This document shows, piece by piece, positions 1-9,924 of a stretch of DNA of 64,000 bases (its first letter is position 1; each line of letters starts with the position of its first letter). The translations under genes and the position numbers were made by a program. The notes beneath the pieces were generated by a model. The model worked only from the letters and a program-made list of their open reading frames with translations. It made no database searches and was not told where the DNA came from. Origin of the DNA: Rhizobium sp. WYCCWR10014 (GTDB lineage Bacteria; Pseudomonadota; Alphaproteobacteria; Rhizobiales; Rhizobiaceae); the NCBI RefSeq assembly GCF_001657485.1, contig NZ_LXFU01000030.1:248001-312000 (forward strand), given 5' to 3'.

Positions 1-263
1 AGGATCTTGGTTTGCGCATCCGGGAATGTCGCTGCCGTTCCAGAGGTGCCGCCGACGCCGGACGCCTTTTTGAATTCTTCAAGAATGCGTTCCTGAACCG
101 TGACCGAAAGGCCGATCGTGCGCAGCTGCTGGCCAGCAAGGTCGGCCGCCTGCGCATAGGCTGCGCGCGACGACAGCAGATGCGTGCCGCCGCCGATGGC
201 AAGCGCCATCACGCCTGCGGACCGCTTCAGAAGGGAGCGGCGATTGATTTCCATGTTGGACAT
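1..263 (-). CDS. ABC transporter solute-binding protein, N-terminal part (cut by window edge)
   Basis: Only the first 87 codons lie in the window. The N-terminus has a twin-arginine motif (NRRSLLKRS), a hydrophobic stretch and an AYAQA-type cleavage site, so the protein is probably Tat-exported to the periplasm. The start of the mature part resembles family 1 extracellular solute-binding proteins of the PotD/opine type. It is the last visible gene of the minus-strand operon that begins at 4764 with the ATPase and also holds two permeases and two dehydrogenases, so it is most likely the substrate receptor of that importer. Substrate cannot be told from this piece. The start at 263 is preceded by a purine-rich stretch; a second ATG lies three codons in. 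Confidence 0.75.
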   Translation of the reverse strand, partial: MSNMEINRRSLLKRSAGVMALAIGGGTHLLSSRAAYAQAADLAGQQLRTIGLSVTVQERILEEFKKASGVGGTSGTAATFPDAQTKI

Positions 264-373
264 GTCTCTTCTCCAGTTGATTGTTGTTCCCCGGACCCCG
301 TTTGATCGCGGCCCCTTCCTCAGTCTCCGCAGGCCGCTGGCGGCGATAACAGCCACCATCAAGCCTCAACGGT

Positions 374-1141
374 TCAGTAGCGCCCCACGAGGAGGCCTCC
401 ATCCACGACCAGCACCTGGCCGGTCATGTATCTCGCGTCGTTCGACGCCAGAAATGCGATGACGTCCGCGATATCGTCAGGCGTACCGAGCCGCCCCATC
501 GGGATGAATTCGGCTGCCTTTTCAGCCCCGGCCGGCCCCAGAGAATTCTCTTCGGACAGAAGCTGCGCCGTTCGGATGTATCCGGGCGCGATGCCGTTGA
601 CCCGCACGCCGTCCCGCGCCAACTCCACGGCCAGACCGCGCACGAGGCCGATGACACCGGACTTGGCCGCCGAATAATGCACATGCTCGTCCCAGCCATA
701 GGCGATGCCCATGATCGAGGAGAGCGCGACGATGCTGCCGGATTTGCGCGAACGCATGCCGGGAGCCACCGCCCGCGCCAGGCGGAAAATGCCCTTGAGA
801 TCGATGTCGAAGGTCAGGTCCCACTTTTCGTCGGTGAGATCTGCCAGCGGCGTGCGGTGTGCGATCCCTGCATTGGCGACGACCACATCGATACCGCCGT
901 GGCGGGCTTCTACGTCTGCCACCAGCGCCTCGGTGGCCTCGGTCGAGCGCACGTCGTAAAGCTGGAATTCGGCCGATCCGCCAGCCGACAGAATGGCCTG
1001 CGCTGTCTCCATTCCCTGCTTTTCCAGAATGTCGGTGACGATGACGTGGTCGCCACGCGCAGCAAGCGCTTTGGCCGTCGCCTGCCCGATACCGATCCCG
1101 GCGCCGGTGACGATGGCAATAGGTTTCGATGGTACCGTCAT
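374..1141 (-). CDS. SDR family oxidoreductase
   Basis: A 255-residue classical short-chain dehydrogenase. The NAD(P)-binding motif TGAGIGIG is near residue 12, the NAG motif near residue 90, the catalytic serine in ALSSIMG and the Tyr-Lys pair in YSAAK follow in the expected order, and the C-terminus ends in a typical VDGG segment. The cytoplasmic enzyme probably oxidises or reduces a hydroxyl/keto group on the compound brought in by the adjacent ABC importer. It starts 13 bases after the stop of the preceding SDR gene with GAGAGG upstream of the ATG, so the two are cotranscribed. The substrate is unknown; the pairing with a second SDR suggests consecutive or stereo-complementary steps. Confidence 0.88.
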   Translation of the reverse strand: MTVPSKPIAIVTGAGIGIGQATAKALAARGDHVIVTDILEKQGMETAQAILSAGGSAEFQLYDVRSTEATEALVADVEARHGGIDVVVANAGIAHRTPLADLTDEKWDLTFDIDLKGIFRLARAVAPGMRSRKSGSIVALSSIMGIAYGWDEHVHYSAAKSGVIGLVRGLAVELARDGVRVNGIAPGYIRTAQLLSEENSLGPAGAEKAAEFIPMGRLGTPDDIADVIAFLASNDARYMTGQVLVVDGGLLVGRY

Positions 1142-1154
1142 GGTTCTGTCCCTC

Positions 1155-1901
1155 TCACAGCATCACGTCGCCGGAATTCGGCCCGAGCGTCTGGCCGACG
1201 AATAGGCTCGCTGCCGGCGATGCGAGGAAGGCGACCGTTTCGGCCACTTCCTCAGGCTCGCCGAAACGCCCAAGCGGCAGTTCGGCCTTCTTGGCGGCGC
1301 GCCAGTCGTCGGACAGCGCCATCACCAGCGGCGTGTTGATCGGCCCCGGCGCCACGGCGTTCACCCGCACGCCGCGCTTGGAAACCTCGCGGGCCAGCGC
1401 CTTGGTCAGGCCGATGATGGCCGCCTTGGCGCTGGAATAATGCACAAGCTCGACGCCGCCGATCTGGCCAAGTTGCGAGGCGACATTGACGACGACCCCC
1501 TCGCCGCGGTCCAGCATCGCCGGCAGCACCGCCTTGGTCATCAGGAAGGTGCCGCGCACATGCACGGCGAACATCCGGTCGAAATCCTTGACCTCGAGAT
1601 TTTCGAACAGCGCCTGATGGGCGATGCCGGCATTGTTGACGAGAAGATGCGTCTCGCCATGCGCCGTCACCGCAGCGGCGTGGATGGCAGCCACGTCGTC
1701 TTCGGATGACACGTCCCCGGCAATGGCGGCAGCGGTTCCGCCTGCCGCCTGAATTTCGCCGGCGACCGCATCGGCCCGGACCAGCGACAGATCGTTGACC
1801 ATCACCGCGTAGCCCTCGGCCGCCAGCTTGTGGGCGATGGCCCGGCCGATACCGGAGCCGGCACCCGTGACGATCGCGGAGCGCTTTTGCGGCACCATCA
1901 T
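1155..1901 (-). CDS. SDR family oxidoreductase
   Basis: A 248-residue classical short-chain dehydrogenase with cofactor motif TGAGSGIG, NNAGIAH, a catalytic serine in NVASQLG and YSSAK. Its start codon overlaps the stop of the upstream permease by four bases (ATGA), which ties it to the transporter operon by translational coupling. AGGAGG lies directly upstream. It is clearly related to, but distinct from, the downstream SDR at 374-1141. The C-terminus lacks the usual VDGG and ends LGPNSGDVML, a minor divergence. The product is probably a cytosolic NAD(P)-dependent alcohol dehydrogenase for the imported substrate; which reaction it catalyses cannot be inferred. Confidence 0.88.
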   Translation of the reverse strand: MMVPQKRSAIVTGAGSGIGRAIAHKLAAEGYAVMVNDLSLVRADAVAGEIQAAGGTAAAIAGDVSSEDDVAAIHAAAVTAHGETHLLVNNAGIAHQALFENLEVKDFDRMFAVHVRGTFLMTKAVLPAMLDRGEGVVVNVASQLGQIGGVELVHYSSAKAAIIGLTKALAREVSKRGVRVNAVAPGPINTPLVMALSDDWRAAKKAELPLGRFGEPEEVAETVAFLASPAASLFVGQTLGPNSGDVML

Positions 1902-2743
1902 GCCTCCTCCTGGATTGCCATCTGCTTGGCGCGGCGCACGGACAGCGTCATCAGCACGGCGTAGACGCCCAGCAGCGCAAAGGAGAACAGTGTGGTCAGC
2001 ACCCCGAAGGCGAAGACATTCGGATGCACTTCCACCGAGAAAGTGCCGTAGATGGCCAGCGGCAGCGTCAGGTCACGGCCCGAGGCAAACAGCGTGCGCG
2101 AGAACTCGTCGTAAGACAGCGTGAAGGCGAACAGCATGGCCGACAGCACGCCCGGAAAGATCAGCGGAAAGGTGATCTTGCGGAAGGTGCGCGCCGGAGA
2201 GACCCCGAGCGACCAGGCCGCCTCCTCGACGCTGGGATCGAAGCGATTGAAAATGGCCAGCATAACCAGAAAGGCGAAGGGGAAAGTGTAGACGACGTGC
2301 AGCACGAAGGCCGTGCCCCACCAATGGCGGTCGATGCCGAGCGAGTTGGCAACCAGCGCCATGCCGAGGCCGACGAGCACGCCGGGCACCATCATGCCGA
2401 GCACGATCAGATAGAACACAAAGCCCGAGCCCTTGAACTTGCGGCGGAACGCCTGCGCTGCCGAAACACCGAGAACCGTCGAGACGACCATCGTCATCAC
2501 CGCCAGCCCCATCGAGCGAACGAGCGCCTGCTCGATCGGCAACGGTGCGATGCGCGAGGGCGGCGTCAGACCGAAGAGATGCTTGTACCAGTAGGTCGAC
2601 CATTCGATGATTGGAAACTGCGGTCCGCCTTCCGGCCCTGTCTGGAACGACAGGATCGCCAGAACCACGAGCGGCCCGTACAGGAAGACGAGGAAGAGCG
2701 CGGTATAGGTGCCGAGACCGAATTTGATGCCGGTTGCGTTCAT
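1898..2743 (-). CDS. ABC transporter permease (PotC-like)
   Basis: A 281-residue inner-membrane permease of the spermidine/putrescine type (BPD_transp_1). Six hydrophobic segments are evident, and the EAA-type loop that docks on the ATPase is seen around EEAAWSLGVSPARTF, followed by FPLIFPGVL. It follows the first permease by two bases and overlaps the next SDR gene by four, showing a tightly packed operon. With the permease at 2746-3645 it would form the transmembrane channel of a heteromeric importer. The PotABCD-like families carry polyamines, opines, or other small cationic or zwitterionic compounds; the exact ligand is not visible. Confidence 0.9.
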   Translation of the reverse strand: MNATGIKFGLGTYTALFLVFLYGPLVVLAILSFQTGPEGGPQFPIIEWSTYWYKHLFGLTPPSRIAPLPIEQALVRSMGLAVMTMVVSTVLGVSAAQAFRRKFKGSGFVFYLIVLGMMVPGVLVGLGMALVANSLGIDRHWWGTAFVLHVVYTFPFAFLVMLAIFNRFDPSVEEAAWSLGVSPARTFRKITFPLIFPGVLSAMLFAFTLSYDEFSRTLFASGRDLTLPLAIYGTFSVEVHPNVFAFGVLTTLFSFALLGVYAVLMTLSVRRAKQMAIQEEA

Positions 2744-2745
2744 GA

Positions 2746-3645
2746 TCAGAGCTCCTTCCTGAGATCGACGATCCTAAGCAAGGCAGCGACCACGGCGCCC
2801 ATGAGGATCGTCAGCACCACGCCTGCCACCGCCGCGAAGGCCCATTTGAGCGACCCGACCTGGGTAACGATGATGTTGCCGAGCAGGTTGACCTTGCGGC
2901 CCGAAAGTGCGGCCGAGGTGGCGAATTCTCCAAGAACCATAACCGAGACGAAGATGCCGCCGACGACCACGCCGGGCATCGACAGCGGCAGGATGATGGT
3001 GCGGAAGATGCGGCCGAAACTGGCACCCAGATCCTGTGCAGCCTCGATCACCGAAGGATCGATACGGCCGAGCATGAAAGCGATCGGACCGACCATGAAG
3101 ACGCAGTAGATCTGCGTCATGCCGATAATGACCGACAGTTCGGAAAACAGCAGGATCTCGATCGGCTGCTGGACGACACCGATCTTCATCAAGATCAGGT
3201 TGATCGCACCTTCCTTGCCGAGCATCGGCCGCCAAGCCAAGACGCGGATAAGGAACGAGGTCCAGAAGGGGATGACGCAGAGGACCAGAAGAACGGTCTG
3301 TATCGTCTTGTTCCTGACGAACAGACCGACGAAAAGGGCGGCCGGATAGCCGACCAGCACCGTCGAGACCAGCACGATCAGCCAGATGCGCACCGTCGTC
3401 CAGAGCGCACCCAGATAGGTCTCGCTGCTGAAGAAGGTGATCCAGCTCTTCAGCGTCAGGGTCGGTTCGATCTTGAAGGTCGTCTGCGTCCAGAACGAAA
3501 CATACACCATCATCAGGATCGGCAGCACCAGAAACAGCACCATCCAGAGCACGCCGGGCGCCAGCAGCCAGAGCGCGGGGCCGGAGAGCTTCCGTTTGCT
3601 GGACGTTTCGACCTGCGTTTCATCGCCAATCGCGACCATCGTCAT
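2746..3645 (-). CDS. ABC transporter permease (PotB-like)
   Basis: A 299-residue permease with a short cytoplasmic N-terminus, a first membrane segment near residues 25-47, and further helices typical of the PotB half of polyamine-type importers. The EAA loop is seen as IEAAQDLGASFGRIF followed by LPLSMPGVVVG. It pairs with the PotC-like permease immediately downstream (2-base gap) and with the ATPase upstream (45-base gap). Function: inner-membrane half of the import channel. Family assignment is strong, ligand unknown. Confidence 0.9.
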   Translation of the reverse strand: MTMVAIGDETQVETSSKRKLSGPALWLLAPGVLWMVLFLVLPILMMVYVSFWTQTTFKIEPTLTLKSWITFFSSETYLGALWTTVRIWLIVLVSTVLVGYPAALFVGLFVRNKTIQTVLLVLCVIPFWTSFLIRVLAWRPMLGKEGAINLILMKIGVVQQPIEILLFSELSVIIGMTQIYCVFMVGPIAFMLGRIDPSVIEAAQDLGASFGRIFRTIILPLSMPGVVVGGIFVSVMVLGEFATSAALSGRKVNLLGNIIVTQVGSLKWAFAAVAGVVLTILMGAVVAALLRIVDLRKEL

Positions 3646-3690
3646 CTCTCATTCTCCAGAACAGGGAAGGCCGTATGCGACCGGACTTTT

Positions 3691-4764
3691 TCAGGCAAAG
3701 ACAAGAGCGTCCTCCCTCTTCCAGACCAGCGCGTAGCGGCCTTTCTCGACATAGGATTGCGGTGCGGAGCGGCTGAGGTGCGATTCCACCTCGAACACTC
3801 GGCCGTCATCGAGCGCGAAGAAAGAATTGATTGCCGCCCCGGAATATTCGCTGGCGACGAAATTGCCCTCCAGACGAACCTCCCCCTGAAGGACCGGCGC
3901 ATTCTGCTCGCGAATATCGACCCGGTCGTAGCGGATCGCATAGGCAGGCTGCGATGCCGGCTGGCGAAAGCCCCCCAGCGCAAATCGTCCGGTCGGACTG
4001 ACGAAAACATCGCCGGCAACACTGCCGGAAAACAGATTGTAGCAATTAAGAAAGCGCGCGACGGCAGGCGATGCCGGGCGGTTGTAGAGGAGATCGGAGT
4101 GAGCGGACTGGGCGATGTGCCCACGGTCGAGCACCAGCACCGTATCGCCCATGGCGAGCGCCTCGCTTTCGCTGCCTGTCACATGCAGGAAGGTGACGCC
4201 GCAGCGCTCGCGGATAGCACGCAGTTCGGTGCGCATCCGGGAGCGCAGATTGGCGTCGAGCGCGCCGAGCGGCTCGTCGAGCAGAACCATCTTCGGCTCG
4301 GTCACCAGCGTGCGGGCCAGAGCGACGCGCTGGCGCTGGCCACCGGAAATCTGCGTCACGGCCCGGTCTTCAAGGCCCGTCAGTCCGACCAGCGAAATGA
4401 TGTCGCGCACCCTGGCTTTGACGCTTGCCGCATCGGTGACCGGGTTGAGCTCGCGGTTGACAAGGCCGAAGGCGATGTTTTCCGCGACCGAAAGATGCGG
4501 GAACAAGGCGAAATTCTGGAAGACGAAACCGATACCGCGATTGTGTGGCGCGATGTGGTCGATCCGCTTGCCGCCGAACAGGATGGCACCCTGTTCCGGC
4601 TCCTCGAAACCGGCAATCACCCGCAGAAGCGTGGTCTTGCCGGACCCGCTCGGGCCGAGAAGCGAGATATAGGCATCATCGGGCAAGGCGAGTTCGATCC
4701 TGTCCAGCGCCTTGAGGTCGCCGTAGGATTTCGAGACGTTCATCAGTTGAAGAGCTGCCGACAT
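3691..4764 (-). CDS. ABC transporter ATP-binding protein (PotA-like)
   Basis: A 357-residue ATPase with Walker A GPSGSGKTT at residues 37-45, Q-loop FQNFALF, signature SGGQRQRVALAR, Walker B MVLLDEPLGALD and a C-terminal TOBE-like domain, as in the PotA/FbpC/UgpC group. It energises import through the two downstream permeases. The reading frame is open up to 4851, but the ATG at 4764 is chosen because AGGA lies upstream at good spacing and because the resulting N-terminus (SAALQLMNVSKSYG) matches family starts. It is the first gene of the operon and is transcribed away from the GntR gene at 5361. Confidence 0.92.
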   Translation of the reverse strand: MSAALQLMNVSKSYGDLKALDRIELALPDDAYISLLGPSGSGKTTLLRVIAGFEEPEQGAILFGGKRIDHIAPHNRGIGFVFQNFALFPHLSVAENIAFGLVNRELNPVTDAASVKARVRDIISLVGLTGLEDRAVTQISGGQRQRVALARTLVTEPKMVLLDEPLGALDANLRSRMRTELRAIRERCGVTFLHVTGSESEALAMGDTVLVLDRGHIAQSAHSDLLYNRPASPAVARFLNCYNLFSGSVAGDVFVSPTGRFALGGFRQPASQPAYAIRYDRVDIREQNAPVLQGEVRLEGNFVASEYSGAAINSFFALDDGRVFEVESHLSRSAPQSYVEKGRYALVWKREDALVFA

Positions 4765-5360
4765 CGCTATCCTGCCAGTTTCAAAGGCAAGGAACATTCT
4801 TCCAGCAAAGCTTCGCCCATACCCGAACCGCTGATAGGTCCCGGCAGGCAAGCAAAAGCCGTTCGCGCAAACATCACACGCGCGTCAAGAGATGTTCCTT
4901 GCCGTTTTGATAAAGTTCCACCTGTTACGCTTCTTGCGAGCGCTTGCATTGCAAAAACTATGACACGAATGGTTTTTGTATTCAATAGGCTTTTTATAAA
5001 ATCAAAACATGTCGGCTCGACGCACCCCCAAGACAGAGGGATCGCCCTTCAAAAACCAGCACATCTCTTTCGCGCCGCAGGCGATCGACGCAAATCTGAA
5101 CACACTTCGCGCGGCATAATAGGACTATTTTCAACCAAACTGGCAATAAACCGCAGCAGATCATCAAGCAGCAGAGTGCTGCCTGCCTTATCGGGTCGAC
5201 CTCAACCCGCGGTCGCCACCCACCCATTCATTTTCTCGACAAAATGAATTTTATCGTGCCTTTGTATTCAATAATCATTTTATTTTTGCCCTGTCCTTAC
5301 TCCCGGCAAATGCGTAAAACTGGATTTAGGACATGGGCCAGAGGGAAAGCGGCGGATTTC
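4765..5360. promoter_or_regulatory. divergent control region between ABC operon and GntR gene
   Basis: About 600 AT-rich bases between two divergent starts with no convincing gene. The region carries a 13-base direct repeat (TTTGTATTCAATA) at 4975-4987 and 5261-5273 and a perfect inverted repeat at 5226-5249. It must hold the promoters of both the importer operon and the regulator; base composition falls sharply compared with the flanking genes. Short open frames on the minus strand in this interval lack family resemblance and ribosome sites and are not called. Confidence 0.6.
5226..5249. promoter_or_regulatory. inverted repeat, candidate GntR operator
   Basis: Perfect 9-base arms ATTCATTTT (5226-5234) and AAAATGAAT (5241-5249) with a 6-base spacer, 111 bases upstream of the gntR-type start. 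Its ATTCAT/ATGAAT half-sites recur in the palindrome ahead of the pxp operon at 10773-10786. Autoregulation by the adjacent GntR protein is the simplest reading; this is inference. Confidence 0.5.
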
Positions 5361-6371
5361 ATGACCGAAGATCGAACCAGATCGACCGCACAGAAGCGAT
5401 ACGAAATCGCCGAGGATATTCTGCGCAATAACATTATCGACGGCGTTCTGCCGGAGGGTCTGGTGCTGCTCGAAGGTCCCATTGCGGACATCCTGCAAAT
5501 TTCGCGCGCGCCTGTTCAACGTGCGCTGCAAACCCTTGAAACCGAGGGGCTTCTGCATCGCTTCAACGGCCGGGGCTATCTCGTCGGAGCGCCGAATCGA
5601 GGCATCGAGCCCAACCGCACCGATATCAAGACGCTTGGACTGCACATTACGAGCCATGCCGACGAGGCACTTCAGAGCAGGTCGTCCTGGGAGCGCATCT
5701 ACAATACCGTCGAGGCGGATGTGGCCGGATGCGTCGTGTTCGGCCAGTACCGCATCGTCGAGATCGAGCTTGCAAACCATTTCAACGTCAGCCGCACCGT
5801 CGTGCGCGACGTGCTGACCCGGCTGCGCGAGCGCGGGCTCGTGCGCAAGAACCAGAGTTCGCACTGGATCGCCGGCCCGCTGACGGCCCAGATCGTCAAA
5901 GATCACTTCGTTCTGCGGCGCATGCTGGAACCACAAGCTATCGTTGTCGGAGCAGGGCATATCGACCACGCCGTCCTGACCGATCTGTTTACCCGCCTCT
6001 CCACGCTGGAGCAGCATCAGCCGAAAGATTATCTCGGTGCGGTCGAGGCCATCCAGTCCAGCTTCATCGAAACCTGTGTTCTGGCGACACCGAACGAACG
6101 GCTGAAGGATCTGATCCGCAACAATCTTCTGCCGGTGACGGCGACCGAGCGTCTGCTTCGCCGCCTTGGCCTTCCCGGCGATCCGGCGATCATCACCGAG
6201 CTTCGGCTGATCGCCGAGCTGCTGATGCGTGGCGCGGCGACGGCCGCTGCCGCTATGATGGAGAGCCACCTCGATGCCTCCGTCAACCGCACGATCGCCC
6301 AGATGAAGATCGTTGCGATCATTCCAGGGCCGAGCGTCACGGCCGATTATCTGACGCGGGTGATGGAATAG
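5361..6371 (+). CDS. GntR-type regulator with two winged-helix domains
   Basis: A 336-residue transcription factor. Residues about 8-75 form one winged helix (RYEIAEDILRNNI to GLLHRFNGRGYLVG). Residues about 110-180 form a second one (IVEIELANHFNVSRTVVRDV, RERGLVRK), and the rest (DHFVLRRMLEPQAI onward) is an FCD-like effector domain of the FadR/VanR class. Most GntR proteins have a single DNA-binding domain, so the tandem layout is notable. The frame is open from 5244, but the ATG at 5361 is preferred because earlier residues look non-coding. It is divergent from the ABC operon and convergent with the pxp operon, so it may control either or both. The effector is probably the imported substrate or a breakdown product. 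Confidence 0.85.
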   Translation: MTEDRTRSTAQKRYEIAEDILRNNIIDGVLPEGLVLLEGPIADILQISRAPVQRALQTLETEGLLHRFNGRGYLVGAPNRGIEPNRTDIKTLGLHITSHADEALQSRSSWERIYNTVEADVAGCVVFGQYRIVEIELANHFNVSRTVVRDVLTRLRERGLVRKNQSSHWIAGPLTAQIVKDHFVLRRMLEPQAIVVGAGHIDHAVLTDLFTRLSTLEQHQPKDYLGAVEAIQSSFIETCVLATPNERLKDLIRNNLLPVTATERLLRRLGLPGDPAIITELRLIAELLMRGAATAAAAMMESHLDASVNRTIAQMKIVAIIPGPSVTADYLTRVME

Positions 6372-6442
6372 CGGCAGCGCCGACTTGCCTTTCCCGCTGC
6401 CACAGTCGCCATGTCGCAAAGCCCGCATCGGACCGCCCTTCC

Positions 6443-7414
6443 TTAGGCCACTGCCGTGCGAAGGCTGGTCAACAGGGCTTGGCCTTCCGCCCGCGCCTTG
6501 AGCGCCTCGTCCATCGTCACCTTGACGAAGCGGGTGGGCGTATGAGGCTGGAGCTGGCCGATAAGATCCATGTCGGCGGAGATGACCGTTCCAACCATGA
6601 AGTAGCCGCCACCCGAGACGGCGTCGCGGTGCAGGATGATCGGTTCGGTGCCGCCGGGGACCTGAATGGAGCCATAGGGATAGCAGCTGTCGACGATGTT
6701 GGACGGATCGGAACCCGCGCCAAAAGGTTGCTCGCGCTCAACGAAATCGAGCTTGCGTCCGCCCTTGAAGCGATAACCCATGCGGTCGGCCTCGTTGGCG
6801 ACTTTCCATTCGTCGGCGAAGAAGTTTTGCTGCGATTCTTCCGTGACGCGGTGCCAGTAGAGGCCCGGCAAAACGCGAAGCTCCGCCAGCACGGCCGGCT
6901 TGCGGCGCAAATCCTCGGTGACCGTCCGACCCTCGGTCGCAAAGCTGGCAGTGCCGACCGGAAGCTCGTCGCCGGCTGCGATCGCCCGGCCCTTGTAGCC
7001 GCCGAGCGCGCCGATCGGATAGGTCGAGCGGCTGCCAAGTGCTTCCGGCACATCGATGCCGCCCGAGACAGCGATGCAGATACGTGCGCCGGATCTGAGG
7101 TAGTCGAAGGTCAGGGTCTGCCCGGCCTTGACCTTGAAGGCGGTCCAGCCGGGTTGCGCGACGCCGTCGACCTTGGCCGGCATCTCGGCGCCGGTGACGG
7201 CAACCAGTGCGTCCTTGGTGAACTCGAGCTTCGGCCCGATGAAGACGGCTTCAAGCCCGGCAGCACCCTCGTCATTGCCAACGAGCAGGTTTGCCGCCCG
7301 CATCGCATAACGGTCCATCGCACCGCCGACGGGTATGCCGAGGTGGAAATAGCCGGGCCGGCCGAGATCCTGGACGGTGGTGGCGAGACCATGATGGAGA
7401 ACCTTAATGGCCAT
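6443..7414 (-). CDS. pxpC: 5-oxoprolinase subunit C / AHS2 (KipA-like) protein
   Basis: A 323-residue protein of the biotin-dependent carboxyltransferase/KipA family (AHS2). The start shows the family pattern TTVQDLGRPGYFHLGIPVGG followed by AMDRYAMRAANLLVGN. In bacteria PxpC acts with PxpA and PxpB in ATP-driven opening of 5-oxoproline. In urea carboxylase the homologous domain forms half of the carboxyltransferase. The frame is open to 7717, but the ATG at 7414 overlaps the end of pxpB by 11 bases and gives the proper family N-terminus. Last gene of the five-gene operon. Confidence 0.88.
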   Translation of the reverse strand: MAIKVLHHGLATTVQDLGRPGYFHLGIPVGGAMDRYAMRAANLLVGNDEGAAGLEAVFIGPKLEFTKDALVAVTGAEMPAKVDGVAQPGWTAFKVKAGQTLTFDYLRSGARICIAVSGGIDVPEALGSRSTYPIGALGGYKGRAIAAGDELPVGTASFATEGRTVTEDLRRKPAVLAELRVLPGLYWHRVTEESQQNFFADEWKVANEADRMGYRFKGGRKLDFVEREQPFGAGSDPSNIVDSCYPYGSIQVPGGTEPIILHRDAVSGGGYFMVGTVISADMDLIGQLQPHTPTRFVKVTMDEALKARAEGQALLTSLRTAVA

Positions 7415-8278
7415 TGAGCATGCCCTCCAGCGTGGCGTTGTAGCCGTCGATGTCCTTCTGGAACTCCCTGAGATCGAAGCTGACCTCGCGGATCGGCGGA
7501 GCAAACCGGCCCTTGTCGACATCCTCGACCGCCTGGTCGTAGGCATCGCGGCCGATCGGCTTGAACTTGACGATGTCGCCGGGGCGGAAGAACACCATGA
7601 AGTCTCGGAGATAGCTGGTGGTCTGGGTCGGATCGAAGATCGGCATGGGAGTGATGCCGAACATCTGGTAACCGCCGGCACCGCGCACGGAGTAGATGCA
7701 GCCGAAGCAACCGCCATGGCCGACGGTCAGTCTCGGGGTATCGGTGCGCGGGCGAAGGTATTTCGGAACCTGGATCTGCCTTTGGCGCTCGACCATCTGA
7801 TACATGAACGGCAGCCCGGCGACGAAACCGACCATCGAGACGAACCAGGGCGAACCGGAATGGGCGGCGACGAAATCATCGACCGAACCGAAATTGTTGA
7901 TGCGGGCGGCGTAGTCGAGATCGGTGCCCGCGGGATCCTGGTGGCGCTCGCGGAAGCGCATCAGCGTTTCGTGCGTCCAGGGGTCATTGTAGAACACCGG
8001 AATTTCGACGATGCGGGTCTTGATGACGGGTTCGGCCTTGCTGGCTGCTCCTTCGATCGACTTTACCTCCCGCAGGATATCGTCGGGGTGGATGATGTCG
8101 GGATTGAACTTGATCTGGAACGATGCGTTGGCCGGGCAGATTTCGGTCACCCCCTTGATGCCGCTTTCGCGCACCCCGGTTGCCATCGACAGACTGGTGA
8201 AAAAGGCTTCGAGCGACATCTCCTCACTGCATTCGATGAACAGATGCTCATCGCCCCCGAACGTATATCGTATGCTCA

Positions 8279-8279
<1 letters not shown>
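7404..8279 (-). CDS. pxpB: 5-oxoprolinase subunit B / AHS1 (KipI-like) protein
   Basis: A 291-residue AHS1/KipI-family protein, longer than the roughly 210-240 residues usual for stand-alone PxpB. The N-terminal half reads like a KipI N-domain, and the C-terminal cyclophilin-like half contains PKYLRPRTDTPRLTVG and GGYQMFGITPMPIFDP. The usual GGxQTGIYP segment is changed here to GGCFGCIYS, which marks a divergent subgroup and perhaps a different substrate. Its ATG shares one base with the stop of the biotin carboxylase gene. With PxpC it would form the carboxyltransferase-like pair. Confidence 0.85.
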
Positions 8280-9660
<1,381 letters not shown>

Positions 9661-9664
<4 letters not shown>

Positions 9665-9903
9665 GCCTCCACCTCTGCAATCACCTGGCCGGCCATGACA
9701 GGCTCTTCATTATCGACGAGGAAGCGGATGGCCTTGCCGTCGAGGCCTGCGGGAATTTCCTGGAACGTCTTCATCACCTCGATCATGCCGATGGTGTCGG
9801 CGCTTGCGACCGCATCGCCGTCCGCCTTGAAGGGGGCCGCGTCCGGCGCCGGCGTCCGGTAGAACGTGCCCGGCAAGGGCGATCTGATTTCGAGCTTGCT
9901 CAT
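9661..9903 (-). CDS. minimal biotin carboxyl carrier protein
   Basis: An 80-residue protein that is almost only a biotinyl domain. The biotin attachment site is EVMKT with Lys45, preceded by the conserved GMI turn, and SPLPGTFYRTPAP at the N-terminus marks the AccB subclass. It lacks the long Pro/Ala linker region of housekeeping AccB. The ATGA overlap with the biotin carboxylase gene indicates equal expression of carrier and carboxylase. A biotin ligase would be needed from elsewhere in the genome. Confidence 0.9.
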
Positions 9904-9924
9904 GTCTCTCTCCGCTTAAAAGTC

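Noticed and set aside
12..462. Several plus- and minus-strand open frames over 79-462
   Set aside because: They overlap the solute-binding protein N-terminus and SDR gene in other phases and have no family resemblance; only the Tat-signal frame at 1-263 is credible.
6372..6442. Possible terminator stem GGCAGCG/CGCTGCC between GntR and pxpC
   Set aside because: Seven-base stem with a 15-base loop and no T-run; too weak to list as a terminator.
7415..7717. Extension of the pxpC frame upstream to 7717
   Set aside because: These residues overlap pxpB in another phase, are Ser/Arg rich and do not resemble KipA proteins; the ATG at 7414 is the normal start.
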